Below, one piece after another: positions 17,184-26,364 of a stretch of 64,000 bases of DNA. The position numbers and the translations under genes were made by a program. Source of the DNA: Hymenobacter aquaticus (GTDB lineage Bacteria; Bacteroidota; Bacteroidia; Cytophagales; Hymenobacteraceae); NCBI RefSeq assembly GCF_004765605.1, contig NZ_SRLC01000002.1:1488001-1552000 (forward strand), read 5' to 3'. Below the pieces are notes generated by a model. That model made no database searches. It was not told the DNA's origin and was given only the letters and a program-made list of their open reading frames with translations. The first letter of the stretch is position 1; every line of letters begins with the position of its first letter.

Positions 17184-20100
17184 ATGATCAGCAGCCATAC
17201 GCTTCGAATCCTGCGCATTGGCTTACTGCTGCTCGGAGGGGTGCTGGCAACCTTCGCGGCCCGGGCGCAGCAGCAGCAGCAGGGTGTGCCCTCGTCGCGG
17301 CGCTGCCGCTGGGTGCCGCTCACGCCGGGCCGCGACACCACCCGGTTTGCGCTGGATGATTCCCTGACCGTGGTGCCGTCGTCGGTGAGCGTGCTGGGCC
17401 GCTCGGTGGCCTACGACCCGCGCACCGGGCAGTACCAGCTGGTGCAACCCGCCCCGGCCCCGGATTCGGCGGACAATCTGCGGCCCGACTCGGTGCTGGT
17501 GTGCTACCGGGTGCTGCCGATGGCCCTGGCCGCGCCCCGGTTTCGGCGGCCCCGCGGGCTGATGGACAGCGTGAGCTTCGGGCGGCGCACGTTCGGCTAC
17601 CAGGATTTCTCGGTCAAGGAGCAGATTCTCAGCACGCCGGGCATCAGCAAAACCGGCAACCTGTCGCGGGGCGTGTCGTTTGGCAACACCCAGAACGTGT
17701 TTGTCAACTCCTCGCTCAACCTGCAGCTCGACGGCAAGCTCACCGACGACATTACCCTGACGGCGGCCATCAGCGACCAGAACGTGCCGTTTCAGCCCGA
17801 GGGCAACACCCAGCAGCTCCAGGAATTTGACCGGCTCTACATCACCCTGACCCACCCGCGCTGGAACCTGACGGCCGGCGACGTGGTGCTGCGCAACCGG
17901 CCCGACTACTTTCTGCGCTTCTACAAAAACGTGCAGGGCGCGGCCGTGGAGGCCTCCATCGGCACCAAGCCGGGCCGCCGCAGTACCACCACCGTGGCGG
18001 CGGGCGTGGCCAAGGGCAAGTTTGCCTCAATTGACATTGCTCCCATCGAAAACGTGCAGGGTCCGTACCGCCTGCGCGGGCCCAACGGCGAGCAGTTCAT
18101 CATCGTGCTGGCCAACTCCGAGCGGGTGTACCTGGACGGCCGCCTGCTGACCCGGGGCTTCGACTTCGACTACGTTATCGACTACAACCAGGCCGAAGTC
18201 ACGTTTTCGCCCCAGCACCTGATTACCCGCAACTCCCGCATCAAGATTGACTTCGAGTATTCCGACTTCAACTACGCCCGCTCGCTCTACCACCTGAGCC
18301 ACTACCAGGAGCTGGGCAAGCTGAGCGTGCACGCCAACTACTACCGCGAGGCCGACAACCCCGACAACTCGCCCAACCTCACGCTCAAAGACTCGGACCG
18401 GGCCATTCTGCGCGGCGTCAGCGAAAACGTGAGCCAGGTGAGCACGCCCGGCGCCGACTCGGTGCAGTACGACCGGCGACAGGTGCAGTACAACCGCTCG
18501 GTTATCATCGACCCCAACACGGCGCAGCGCACGGCCGTGTTTACCTACCCGCCCGATTCGACCAAGGGCGTGTACACAGTGCGGTTTACGGACAAGGGCG
18601 CGGGCGGCGGCAACTACAACCTCAGCTCACGCTTCACCAACGCCAACGGGCGCGTGTACGAGTACGTGGGGGAGGGCCGGGGCCGCTACCTGGCCGAACG
18701 GCTGCTGCCCACGCCCCTGGAAAAGCAGATGGTGTCGATGGGCGCCAGCTACCGCCTCGACTCGACCACCACGGTATTCGTGGACGTGGCTTCCACCAGC
18801 CTCGATTTGAACCGCTTCTCGCCTGAAACCGACCAGGGCCAGGCCATGCGCGTGGGCTACACCGTGCTCGACCGGAAGCTGGATTTGCCGGTGCTCAAAG
18901 CCTACAAGTTTCGCAGCGCCCTCGACTACGAGTACACCAGCCACCGCTTCGCGCCCATCGACCGGTACCGCGACATCGAGTTTGACCGCAACTGGAGCAC
19001 CACCAGCACCGTGCAGGGCAACGCCACCCGGCGCGTGGCGCGCGAAGACAACGTGCTGAACTTCTCGGTGGGCGCGGTGAAGGATGCCAATAACAGCATC
19101 AACTACCGCGTGACGCGCCGCTACCGGGCCGGGGAGGTAAATGGGATTCAGAACTGGCTGGACGTGGCCCAGAAGCTCGGCGACGTGGAAATGCGGGCCG
19201 GCTTGTTTCTGCTCAACACCGACGCCGGCCGGTTCCGCTCGACGTGGGCGCGGGGCGAGGCCACGGCCCGCTACAACCGCGGCCTGATGGTGCCCGGCTA
19301 CGCCTACCGCTTCGACAAAAACCGCGTGGCCCTGCCCAGCGGCGACTCTTTGCGCTCGGCCAACTACTTCGACGAGCACAACGTGTTTGTGCAAAGCCAG
19401 GACAGCGCCAAGGCCCGCTTCCGCCTCGACTACACCTACCGCCGCGACCAGACGCCCTTGAACAACGAGCTGCGCACCCGCGGGCAGGCCCAGACCTGGC
19501 AGGGCACCTTCAGCAGCCGCCTGGGCCAGAACCAGGACCTGAACCTGCTGGCTACCTACCGCGACCTGACGGCCCGCGACAGTGCCCGCCAGAGCACCGT
19601 GCTGGGCAAAGTCGATTGGAATGCCTCGTTTCTGCAAAGCGTGGTGCGCTCGGAGCTGAGCTACAGCGTGGCCACCGGCCGGGAACTGCGCCGCGACTAT
19701 TCGTTTCTCTCCGTTATTGCCGGGCAAGGCACCCACTATTACCAGGACACCAACGGCGACGGAATTCAGCAGAAGGACGAGTTTTTTGAGGCCCAGACCC
19801 CCGACGCGCAGTACCGCACTTACATCAAGGTGTTTTTGCCCACCGACGACTACATCATTGCCTTCACCAACCGCTTCAGCTACCGCCTCACGCTGAACGC
19901 GCCCCGGCAGTGGCGCGACCTGAAAGGCGTCCGGAACCTGCTCACGCGCTTTTCCACCGTCAGCAGCGTCACGCTCGATAGGCGCACGGTGGATAAGAAC
20001 CTGGTTTCCCGCCTCAACCCGTTTGCTTTCCAGACCGAGGACACGTTGCTGCTTTCTTTGAACAAGCTGCTGCGCAACACGGTCTATTTCAACCGCTCCA

Positions 20101-20708
20101 ACCCGATTTTTGGGGCCGAGTTTACCGTGCAGCAAACCCAGCAGAAAGTGCTGCTCACCCAGGGCTTCGACGTGCGCAACCTGGCCAGCCAGTCGGTGCT
20201 GGTGCGGCGCACCCTGGCCCAGATGTTCACGGGCCGCCTGACGACCACGCGCAGCATCCGGGAAAGTATTTCCGACTACTCGGCGGCCCGCAACTTCCGG
20301 CTGTTGGTGTACGAAGTCACGCCCGAAATCAGCTACCAGCCTAACACCACGCTGCGCTTCACGGGCACCTACCAGCGCGTCAGCAAGCAGAACACCGCCG
20401 GCCCCGACCAGGACGTGCGCGGCACGTTCGACGAGCTGGGCCTCGAAACCCGCATCAGTCAGGTGAGCAAGCGCACGGTGAGCGGCACGGCCCGCTACGT
20501 GAAGGTGGGCTTCGACGACGACCAGACCTCGTTGGTGGGCCTGGAAATCCTGAATGCCCTGCGCCCCGGCAGCAACTTCACCTGGAATCTGAACGTGGAG
20601 CAGCGCCTCAGCAACGGCCTGAACGTGACCCTGGCCTACGACGGCCGCAAGCCCAACGGCCTGGCCCCGATTCACACCGGCCGCATGCAGGTGTCGGTGC
20701 TGTTTTAG
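17184..20708 (+). CDS. Large predicted outer-membrane beta-barrel protein, family not named
   Basis: This 1174-residue protein has a signal peptide (about 1-31, ending ATFAARAQ) followed by Gln-rich residues. I do not recognise a named family. The region QLDGKLTDDITLTAAISDQN, PFQPEGNTQQLQEFDRLYIT and, further on, the stretch around GPYRLRGPNGEQF resemble large Bacteroidota outer-membrane proteins. The last two thirds show alternating hydrophobic and polar residues with many aromatic ends. It finishes GRMQVSVLF with a C-terminal Phe, all consistent with a barrel. ATG 17184 is preferred to TTG 17154 because it starts the signal peptide. Confidence 0.75.
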   Translation: MISSHTLRILRIGLLLLGGVLATFAARAQQQQQGVPSSRRCRWVPLTPGRDTTRFALDDSLTVVPSSVSVLGRSVAYDPRTGQYQLVQPAPAPDSADNLRPDSVLVCYRVLPMALAAPRFRRPRGLMDSVSFGRRTFGYQDFSVKEQILSTPGISKTGNLSRGVSFGNTQNVFVNSSLNLQLDGKLTDDITLTAAISDQNVPFQPEGNTQQLQEFDRLYITLTHPRWNLTAGDVVLRNRPDYFLRFYKNVQGAAVEASIGTKPGRRSTTTVAAGVAKGKFASIDIAPIENVQGPYRLRGPNGEQFIIVLANSERVYLDGRLLTRGFDFDYVIDYNQAEVTFSPQHLITRNSRIKIDFEYSDFNYARSLYHLSHYQELGKLSVHANYYREADNPDNSPNLTLKDSDRAILRGVSENVSQVSTPGADSVQYDRRQVQYNRSVIIDPNTAQRTAVFTYPPDSTKGVYTVRFTDKGAGGGNYNLSSRFTNANGRVYEYVGEGRGRYLAERLLPTPLEKQMVSMGASYRLDSTTTVFVDVASTSLDLNRFSPETDQGQAMRVGYTVLDRKLDLPVLKAYKFRSALDYEYTSHRFAPIDRYRDIEFDRNWSTTSTVQGNATRRVAREDNVLNFSVGAVKDANNSINYRVTRRYRAGEVNGIQNWLDVAQKLGDVEMRAGLFLLNTDAGRFRSTWARGEATARYNRGLMVPGYAYRFDKNRVALPSGDSLRSANYFDEHNVFVQSQDSAKARFRLDYTYRRDQTPLNNELRTRGQAQTWQGTFSSRLGQNQDLNLLATYRDLTARDSARQSTVLGKVDWNASFLQSVVRSELSYSVATGRELRRDYSFLSVIAGQGTHYYQDTNGDGIQQKDEFFEAQTPDAQYRTYIKVFLPTDDYIIAFTNRFSYRLTLNAPRQWRDLKGVRNLLTRFSTVSSVTLDRRTVDKNLVSRLNPFAFQTEDTLLLSLNKLLRNTVYFNRSNPIFGAEFTVQQTQQKVLLTQGFDVRNLASQSVLVRRTLAQMFTGRLTTTRSIRESISDYSAARNFRLLVYEVTPEISYQPNTTLRFTGTYQRVSKQNTAGPDQDVRGTFDELGLETRISQVSKRTVSGTARYVKVGFDDDQTSLVGLEILNALRPGSNFTWNLNVEQRLSNGLNVTLAYDGRKPNGLAPIHTGRMQVSVLF

Positions 20709-20733
20709 GGGATTTCATAGCCTGCTGCTCTTG

Positions 20734-20905
20734 TCTGTCATCCTGAATGAAGCAAAGCGGAACGAAGGACCTTTCTCACCTGAGTGACAAGCATTCTTCA
20801 ACGTACAAAAGCCCTTTGCCGTGCCGATGGTAAAGGGCTTTTGTACGTTGGCAAAAACTGCCGTGCGGTAGGCGAGGAAGGCCCTTCGCAAGCTTAGGAT
20901 GACAG
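20734..20905. repeat. Inverted GTCATCCT repeat pair flanking a 22-bp hairpin
   Basis: Between convergent genes, TCTGTCATCCT at 20734-20744 (with GAAGGACCTT at 20764-20773) and its inverted counterpart at 20877-20905 (AAGGCCCTTCGC and AGGATGACAGA) enclose a hairpin at 20799-20850. The outer arms resemble the dispersed GTCATCCTGA...GAAGGACCTT repeats seen in many genomes. Confidence 0.65.
20799..20850. terminator. Bidirectional hairpin terminator between convergent genes
   Basis: Arms 20799-20820 and 20829-20850 are complementary at 21 of 22 positions with an 8-base loop. AAAAGCCCTTT and AAAGGGCTTTT supply T-rich ends in both directions, fitting a shared terminator for the surface-protein gene and the hexosaminidase gene. 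Confidence 0.7.
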
Positions 20906-20924
20906 AATAAGCAACAGCCGATTC

Positions 20925-23015
20925 CTACAGCGAAATGAGCTTGCGCAGGTGGCCGACGACGGCCAGCTCGGCCTGCCCGGCGGGAGCTTTGGCCGCGTCG
21001 AGCTGCTTGAGGGCGGCGGCCTGCCAGGCAGCGGAAGGCGCGGTGCCTTTTTCCAGCATCTGCAGGCGCTCCAAACCCAGCGCCGAAATCAGGCGCAGCT
21101 GGGTGGAAAGCGGGGCGTACTCCCACAGGTTGGCGCCCTGCACCAGCAGGGGCTGCAGGCGCTGGTCGTTGGTTTGCCAGGTGCGCAGCTGGGCGTTGAG
21201 AAACGACAGCAACGACTTCGAACTGGCGCCCTTAAACCGCTCCGTGGCCGGGGCCATTTTCAGATATTCCGCCAACCCATCCACGGCCACGCCAAACTGC
21301 CGGGCCGCTTCCGACTCGGCTGGCGCGGCATCGACCAGGCGGGTGAGGGGCGTGCTGGGCGTGTAGGTGAAGCCCTGGAAGTGGCGCTTGTATTCCTTCA
21401 CGGGCTCCAGCACGCCGGCCAACGTGCGCACGGCGGCCACGTCGCGGCCCCCGGCCAGGCGCGCCAGCAGCTGCTCGGGGGCCTGGCGGTGCTGGAGGCC
21501 CAGGGTTTCCAGCTCGGCCGAGACCAGAGCCAGGCGGCGGTACATATCGGGCACGTCGCGCACGTAGGTCGCCGACCACAGCCGCTCGGCCACGGCGGCG
21601 GCCCGGGGCCAGATGCGGCTGTCGATGATGACGCTGTCCGCGAATTCGGCCCACATGGTGGCCTCGCCGCCCAGCACCATGCCCTGCTGGCTGGCGGTCA
21701 GGGGCGCGTCGGCCGGCAGTGGGTCGTTGAGGTAGTAGGTGGCGGCGCTGTAGTTCAAATCGAGGTAGTAGCCGTTGGAGAGCAGGGCGGCGTGGCCCTG
21801 CTTCACGGCATCGTAGAGGCCCTTGCGGCCCCGCCAGCTCTGAATAACGGCGTCTTCGGGCAGGCCCGGACCCAGAATTTCGTCCCAGCCCACCATCTTC
21901 TTGTGGTATTTGGTGACAAACTGCAGAATGCGGCGGTTGAAATAGGTTTGCAGCCCGTGCTTGTCGAGCTGCCCGTTGGCTTTCAGAAACCCGTTTTCCT
22001 TCGACCAAGCCATGATGCGCGGGCTGCGCCGCCACTGCCGCCCGTCGTTTTCGTCGCCCCCGATGTGGAAGTACGGGTCGGGAAACAGGGGCGTCATCTC
22101 GGCCAGCACCTTGTCGATGAGCTGGTAGGTGGTTTCCTTGGTCGGGTCGAGGGCAATGTTGAGCGTGCGCCAGGTCTGGGCCGGGCCGTAGGTCGAGTCG
22201 ATAGAAGCCAGCTCGGGGTAGGCCGCCAGCCAGCTGGTGGTGTGGCCGGGCATGTCGAACTCGGGAATCACCCGGATGCCGTGCTGGGCCGCGTACCGCA
22301 CAATTTCGCGCACCTGAGCCTGGGTATAATACTGGCCGCCCACCTGGTGCAGGCGGGGCAGCACCTTGCTTTCCACCCGGAAGGCCTGGTCGTCGGAGAG
22401 GTGCCAGTGCAGCACGTTCAGCTTCACGGCGGCCATAGCGTCGAGGTTGCGCTTGATAACCGCCACGGGCATGAAGTGGCGGGCCGCGTCGATGAGCAGG
22501 CCGCGCCACTTGAAGCGGGGCGAGTCGGCAATGTCGACCTCGGCAAACATATGTTCCTTTTTGTCGGTGCTCAGCAGCTGGCGCAGGGTGGCCAGGCCCC
22601 GCAGCACGCCCAGGTGGGTGTTGGCCGACAGCGAAATGCCCATCGGCGTTACGCGCAGGCTGTACATTTCCTCGTCGAGCAAATCGAGCTGGCCCAGGCG
22701 GCCGTAGTAGATGGTCAGGTCGGCGGCTCCGCTGCCCACAAACTCGGTGCGCAGGCGCTTGTCGTTGGTTTGCTGGCCGAGCCAGGCGCCAAACTGCGTC
22801 AGCGTCGGGCGCAGGGCCGAATCGGCTTTGGGGCCCTGCAGCTGCACGCGCCAATGGTCTTTCAGCACGAAGCGGCTGGTGCCCCACTGGGCCATCGAGG
22901 GCACCGGCAGCAGCACCCGGGTATCGGCCACCGGGTTTTGGGCCGTCAGCCGGCTACAGGGATTGAGCAACAACAGGGCGAGCAAAAAGCAGGACAAACG
23001 CAGGGAAACCGACAT
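20925..23015 (-). CDS. Beta-N-acetylhexosaminidase, GH20 family
   Basis: A secreted glycosidase of 696 residues that would release terminal N-acetylhexosamine from chitin- or glycoprotein-type oligosaccharides. A signal peptide (about 1-25) is followed by a GH20 N-terminal domain, then the catalytic barrel. Barrel motifs include RGLLIDAARHFMPV, NVLHWHLSDDQAFR and PEFDMPGH. The acid/base pair of GH20 is Asp321-Glu322 in FHIGGDENDGRQW. Trp-rich GWDEIL and the WAEF segment near 450 complete the site. The frame opens at TTG 23021; ATG 23015 fits the signal peptide better. No polysaccharide-utilisation partners are adjacent. Confidence 0.94.
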   Translation of the reverse strand: MSVSLRLSCFLLALLLLNPCSRLTAQNPVADTRVLLPVPSMAQWGTSRFVLKDHWRVQLQGPKADSALRPTLTQFGAWLGQQTNDKRLRTEFVGSGAADLTIYYGRLGQLDLLDEEMYSLRVTPMGISLSANTHLGVLRGLATLRQLLSTDKKEHMFAEVDIADSPRFKWRGLLIDAARHFMPVAVIKRNLDAMAAVKLNVLHWHLSDDQAFRVESKVLPRLHQVGGQYYTQAQVREIVRYAAQHGIRVIPEFDMPGHTTSWLAAYPELASIDSTYGPAQTWRTLNIALDPTKETTYQLIDKVLAEMTPLFPDPYFHIGGDENDGRQWRRSPRIMAWSKENGFLKANGQLDKHGLQTYFNRRILQFVTKYHKKMVGWDEILGPGLPEDAVIQSWRGRKGLYDAVKQGHAALLSNGYYLDLNYSAATYYLNDPLPADAPLTASQQGMVLGGEATMWAEFADSVIIDSRIWPRAAAVAERLWSATYVRDVPDMYRRLALVSAELETLGLQHRQAPEQLLARLAGGRDVAAVRTLAGVLEPVKEYKRHFQGFTYTPSTPLTRLVDAAPAESEAARQFGVAVDGLAEYLKMAPATERFKGASSKSLLSFLNAQLRTWQTNDQRLQPLLVQGANLWEYAPLSTQLRLISALGLERLQMLEKGTAPSAAWQAAALKQLDAAKAPAGQAELAVVGHLRKLISL

Positions 23016-23152
23016 AGGCAAACAAGGCAGGAGGGAGGCTAAAGGTAAGCAACGACCGGGCCCGATTAGCCAAAAACCGGCTGGTATCCCTACTTTGGCG
23101 CTTTATCGGCCTTCTGCCCTTCTCTGTACCCGGCAGCGGCTCCCTGATTTCT

Positions 23153-24949
23153 ATGAACTCTCCTTCCCGAATGGCGTGGCTGCTGAGCATCGGGCTGATG
23201 CTCTGGGTGGCGTTTTACCTACCGCCTGTGCGGCAGCAAGGCGTCCGGATTATCAGTTCCGACAGCGCCGGCTACTACCTCTACCTGCCCGCCGTATTCG
23301 TGTACCACGACCTGCGGCAGCTGCGGTTTCGCGCCGAAATGGTGGCCCAATACCACCACTCGGCGCCCACCGAGCACGCCGCTCTGGATTCGGTTAGTCA
23401 GAACTATGTGCTGAAGTACTCGTCGGGCCTGGCCTTGCAGGAGCTGCCCTTTTTCCTGGCGGCCCACGCCCTGGCCGGGCCCCTGGGCTACCCCGCCGAC
23501 GGCTACTCCCAGCCCTACCAGTGGGCTATTCTGCTGGCCAGTTTGCTGGTGGCCGTGCTGAGCTTGTGGCTGGTACGTCGGGCCCTGCTGCCCCGGTTCG
23601 GGGAGTGGCCCACCGCGCTTACTCTGCTGATTCTGGTGCTCGGTACCAATTATCTGAATTACAGTGCCGGGCAGGGCGCCATGACCCACAACTGGCTATT
23701 TGGCTGGTACGCCGTACTGCTGCTGCTCACGCCCAGCTTTTACGCCCGGCCCACGCTGGCCAAGGCGCTGGGCATCGGGGCCACCGTGGGGTTGATGACC
23801 CTGACGCGGCCCACCGACGTTCTGGCCGTGCTGCTGCCCCTGCTCTGGGGGCTGCGCTTCAGCCGGGCGGCGCTGCACGAGCGGCTGGCATTTTGGCGCA
23901 CGCACCTAGCTGCGCTGCTGGCGGCCGTGGTGGCCGGGGCGCTGGTGGTCAGTATTCAGCTGTGCTATTGGCACTACGCCACCGGCTCCTGGATTTACTA
24001 CAGCTACGGCAACGAGGGCTTCAACTGGCTGCGGCCCCACCTCTGGGAAGGCATCTTCAGCTTCCGCAGCGGCTGGCTGCTCTATTCGCCACTGCTGCTC
24101 ACGGCGCTGGTGGGCTTCGGGCCGCTGCGTCGCCAGCAGCCCGAAGCCTTCTGGCCCATGCTGGCGTACTTCGTGCTGTTTCTCTACGTCACGTTTGCCT
24201 GGGAGCAGTGGACCTACGGCGGGGCGCTGGGCCAGCGGGCTATGGTGCAAAGCTACGCCGTGCTGGCCTGGCCCCTGGCGGCGGCGCTACGTTGGCTGCT
24301 GGCCCGCCCACGTTGGGCGGCGGCCTACGGCGTGCTGGCGGTGGTGGGCTGCTACTACGGCCTCTGGCTCACGGTGCAGGCCAACTACGGCGGCCTGCTG
24401 GCGGCCGGCGACATGACCCGCTCGTATTTGTGGCGCATCCTGTTTCGCTACGAAGTGCCCAGCGAAACCCGCCTGCTGCTCGACAGCAACTCCGAGTTTA
24501 CGGGCACGCCGGTGAAGCAGCGCGTGCTATGGCAGCAGGATTTTGAGCAGGAAAATAATGGCCTGTGCGGCACGCCGGCCCTGCAGGGCCGCTGCTCCCT
24601 GGCCCTCGACTCGCTGCACCCGCAAAGCACCGAGTACGTGCTGCCCGCCCGCCCCGGCGACTTTCAGTGGGTGCGGGCCTCGGCTTTGGCCCAGGCGCAG
24701 CACACGGAATGGGACATGCCCCGCATGACGCAGTACGTGGTGCGGTTCCGGCGCGGCACGGAGGTGGTGAAGGAGCGCACCGTGCGGCTGCAGCGGGCCC
24801 TGGAAGGCGGCTGGAAGCGGGAGCTGCACTTCGACATGCGCCCCCCACGGGAAGATTTCGACAACGTCTCCGTCGTGTTTCTCTACTACGGCACCCAGGC
24901 CGGCCTGCTGCTCGACAACGCCAGGCTCACGGTGTTCGACGAGCAGTAG
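23153..24949 (+). CDS. Multi-helix membrane protein, GT-C-like, function unknown
   Basis: The 598-residue protein has about ten to twelve helices in its first 420 residues and a soluble C-terminal domain of about 170. The first periplasmic loop contains SSDSAGYYLYLPAVFVYHDL, where an acidic residue after helix 1 resembles the catalytic loop of GT-C glycosyltransferases. GLMTLTRPTDVLAV also fits that fold. No specific family name can be given. It is divergent from the hexosaminidase gene and its stop is only 6 bases from the DUF58 gene end, so the two converge. Confidence 0.75.
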   Translation: MNSPSRMAWLLSIGLMLWVAFYLPPVRQQGVRIISSDSAGYYLYLPAVFVYHDLRQLRFRAEMVAQYHHSAPTEHAALDSVSQNYVLKYSSGLALQELPFFLAAHALAGPLGYPADGYSQPYQWAILLASLLVAVLSLWLVRRALLPRFGEWPTALTLLILVLGTNYLNYSAGQGAMTHNWLFGWYAVLLLLTPSFYARPTLAKALGIGATVGLMTLTRPTDVLAVLLPLLWGLRFSRAALHERLAFWRTHLAALLAAVVAGALVVSIQLCYWHYATGSWIYYSYGNEGFNWLRPHLWEGIFSFRSGWLLYSPLLLTALVGFGPLRRQQPEAFWPMLAYFVLFLYVTFAWEQWTYGGALGQRAMVQSYAVLAWPLAAALRWLLARPRWAAAYGVLAVVGCYYGLWLTVQANYGGLLAAGDMTRSYLWRILFRYEVPSETRLLLDSNSEFTGTPVKQRVLWQQDFEQENNGLCGTPALQGRCSLALDSLHPQSTEYVLPARPGDFQWVRASALAQAQHTEWDMPRMTQYVVRFRRGTEVVKERTVRLQRALEGGWKRELHFDMRPPREDFDNVSVVFLYYGTQAGLLLDNARLTVFDEQ

Positions 24950-24955
24950 CCTCCG

Positions 24956-26305
24956 CTAAATCAGGCCGCGGGCTTTAAACTCCAGGTAGCGGTTGAGGGT
25001 GTTGACCGTCAGCTGCTGCGGGGGCGTGAGCAGGCTGTGAATGCCGTAGCGCTGCAGCTCCCGCACGATCTGGCGCTTTTCCTGGGCAAATTTCTCGGCA
25101 ATGGTTTGGTGGTAGACGTCTTCGGTGGTCGTGGTGGGCTGGCGGAGGTAGTGCTGCAGCTCGGTGTTTTCGAAGAACACGACCAGCAGCAGGTGGTCTT
25201 TGGCCAGGCGGCGCAGGTAGGGCAGCTGGCGGTGCAGGCCGTTGAGGGTTTCGAAGTTGGTAAACAGAATCAGCAGGCTGCGCTGCCGGATTTTAGCCTT
25301 CACGGTAGAATAGAGCCGCTCAAAATCCGTTTCCAGGTACTTGGTCCGTTGCCGGTAGAGCACTTCCAGCAGCTTCTGCAGGTGGCCCGTGCGCCGCTCG
25401 GCCGGCACCACGGCGCTCAGCTGGTCGGCGAAGGTGATAAGGCCCGCTTTGTCGTGCTTGAGCAGGGCAATGTTGCTGACTACCAGCGTGGCGTTGATGG
25501 CGTAATCGAGCAGGCTCAGGCCCTCGAACGGCATGCGCATGGCCCGGCCCTTGTCGATGAGGCAGTACACCTGCTGGGCGCGCTCGTCCTGGTAGTGGTT
25601 CACGACCAGGGCCTCGGCCCCGGTGCCGGCGCGACGGGCCGTGGCCTGCCAGTTGATGGTACGCGGGTCGTCGCCGGCTACGTAGGGCCTGATCTGCTCA
25701 AACTCCAGGCTCTGGCCCACCCGCCGGATGCGCTTCACGCCCACCTCCGTCAGCCGGTTGCTGATGGCCAGCAGCTCGTACTGGCGCATCTGCAGAAATG
25801 AGGGATACACCGGTACCATCTGCTCGGGCCCGCAGCGGAAGCGGCGCTGCGCCAGCCCCAGCCGCGTGCTGACGAACACGTTGACCATCCCGAAACCGTA
25901 TTCACCCCGCTTCACGGGCCGCAGCTGGTAGCGAATCACGGTGGTTTGCCCGGCCGGCAGGTCGGCCCGAAACAGCAGGTCGCGCCGCTGAAACTGAGCC
26001 GGAATCTCGTCGATGGTTTCCGTGCTGACCGGGAAGCGGTAGTGGTTTTCCAGGTAGATGGCCACGTCGTTGTCGCTGCCGTTGGCCAGCTTATCGCCCA
26101 GCACGCGGCGCGCAAATACGCCGCCGGCGCCCTGTCGGGTAGGGGCGTACAGCAGCAGCAGGTCGACTACCGTCAGGGCCAGTAGCAGGCCTGCCGCCAG
26201 CTGCACGGGCGCCAGCAGGCCCGGCACGAAAAAGGCCACGGCCAGCCCGGCTACTACTGCGGCCAGCAAAAAGAAAAAGCGCGGGGTCAGAAACAGAGAC
26301 TTCAA
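24956..26305 (-). CDS. DUF58 domain protein (VWA-like)
   Basis: The 449-residue protein has two N-terminal helices (about 9-27 and 32-51), a beta-rich middle and the DUF58 signature GDDPRTINWQATARR near residue 208. A VWA-like domain with DKGRAMRMP follows. DUF58 proteins usually accompany MoxR ATPases, as here, and are thought to be substrates or adaptors in envelope-complex assembly. The gene is last in a minus-strand series starting with SpoIIM, and a terminator-like hairpin separates it from moxR. Confidence 0.9.
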   Translation of the reverse strand: MKSLFLTPRFFFLLAAVVAGLAVAFFVPGLLAPVQLAAGLLLALTVVDLLLLYAPTRQGAGGVFARRVLGDKLANGSDNDVAIYLENHYRFPVSTETIDEIPAQFQRRDLLFRADLPAGQTTVIRYQLRPVKRGEYGFGMVNVFVSTRLGLAQRRFRCGPEQMVPVYPSFLQMRQYELLAISNRLTEVGVKRIRRVGQSLEFEQIRPYVAGDDPRTINWQATARRAGTGAEALVVNHYQDERAQQVYCLIDKGRAMRMPFEGLSLLDYAINATLVVSNIALLKHDKAGLITFADQLSAVVPAERRTGHLQKLLEVLYRQRTKYLETDFERLYSTVKAKIRQRSLLILFTNFETLNGLHRQLPYLRRLAKDHLLLVVFFENTELQHYLRQPTTTTEDVYHQTIAEKFAQEKRQIVRELQRYGIHSLLTPPQQLTVNTLNRYLEFKARGLI

Positions 26306-26335
26306 ATCGGGAGGGAAATAGCGGGCCGCACAAGC

Positions 26336-26361
26336 AAAAATCCGGGCGAGGAAAAGCCCGG
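26336..26361 (-). terminator. Terminator-like hairpin between moxR and the DUF58 gene
   Basis: On the minus strand CCGGGC, an 8-base loop, GCCCGG and ATTTTTG follow directly after the moxR stop. The 6-bp GC stem with a T run would give partial termination inside the gene series, lowering DUF58 expression relative to MoxR. Confidence 0.55.
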
Positions 26362-26364
26362 CGG

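Noticed and set aside
18627..20675. Long minus-strand open frame opposite the large surface protein
   Set aside because: Same shadow effect of high GC third positions; the composition is Ala/Val/Gly/His-rich with no signal or domain.
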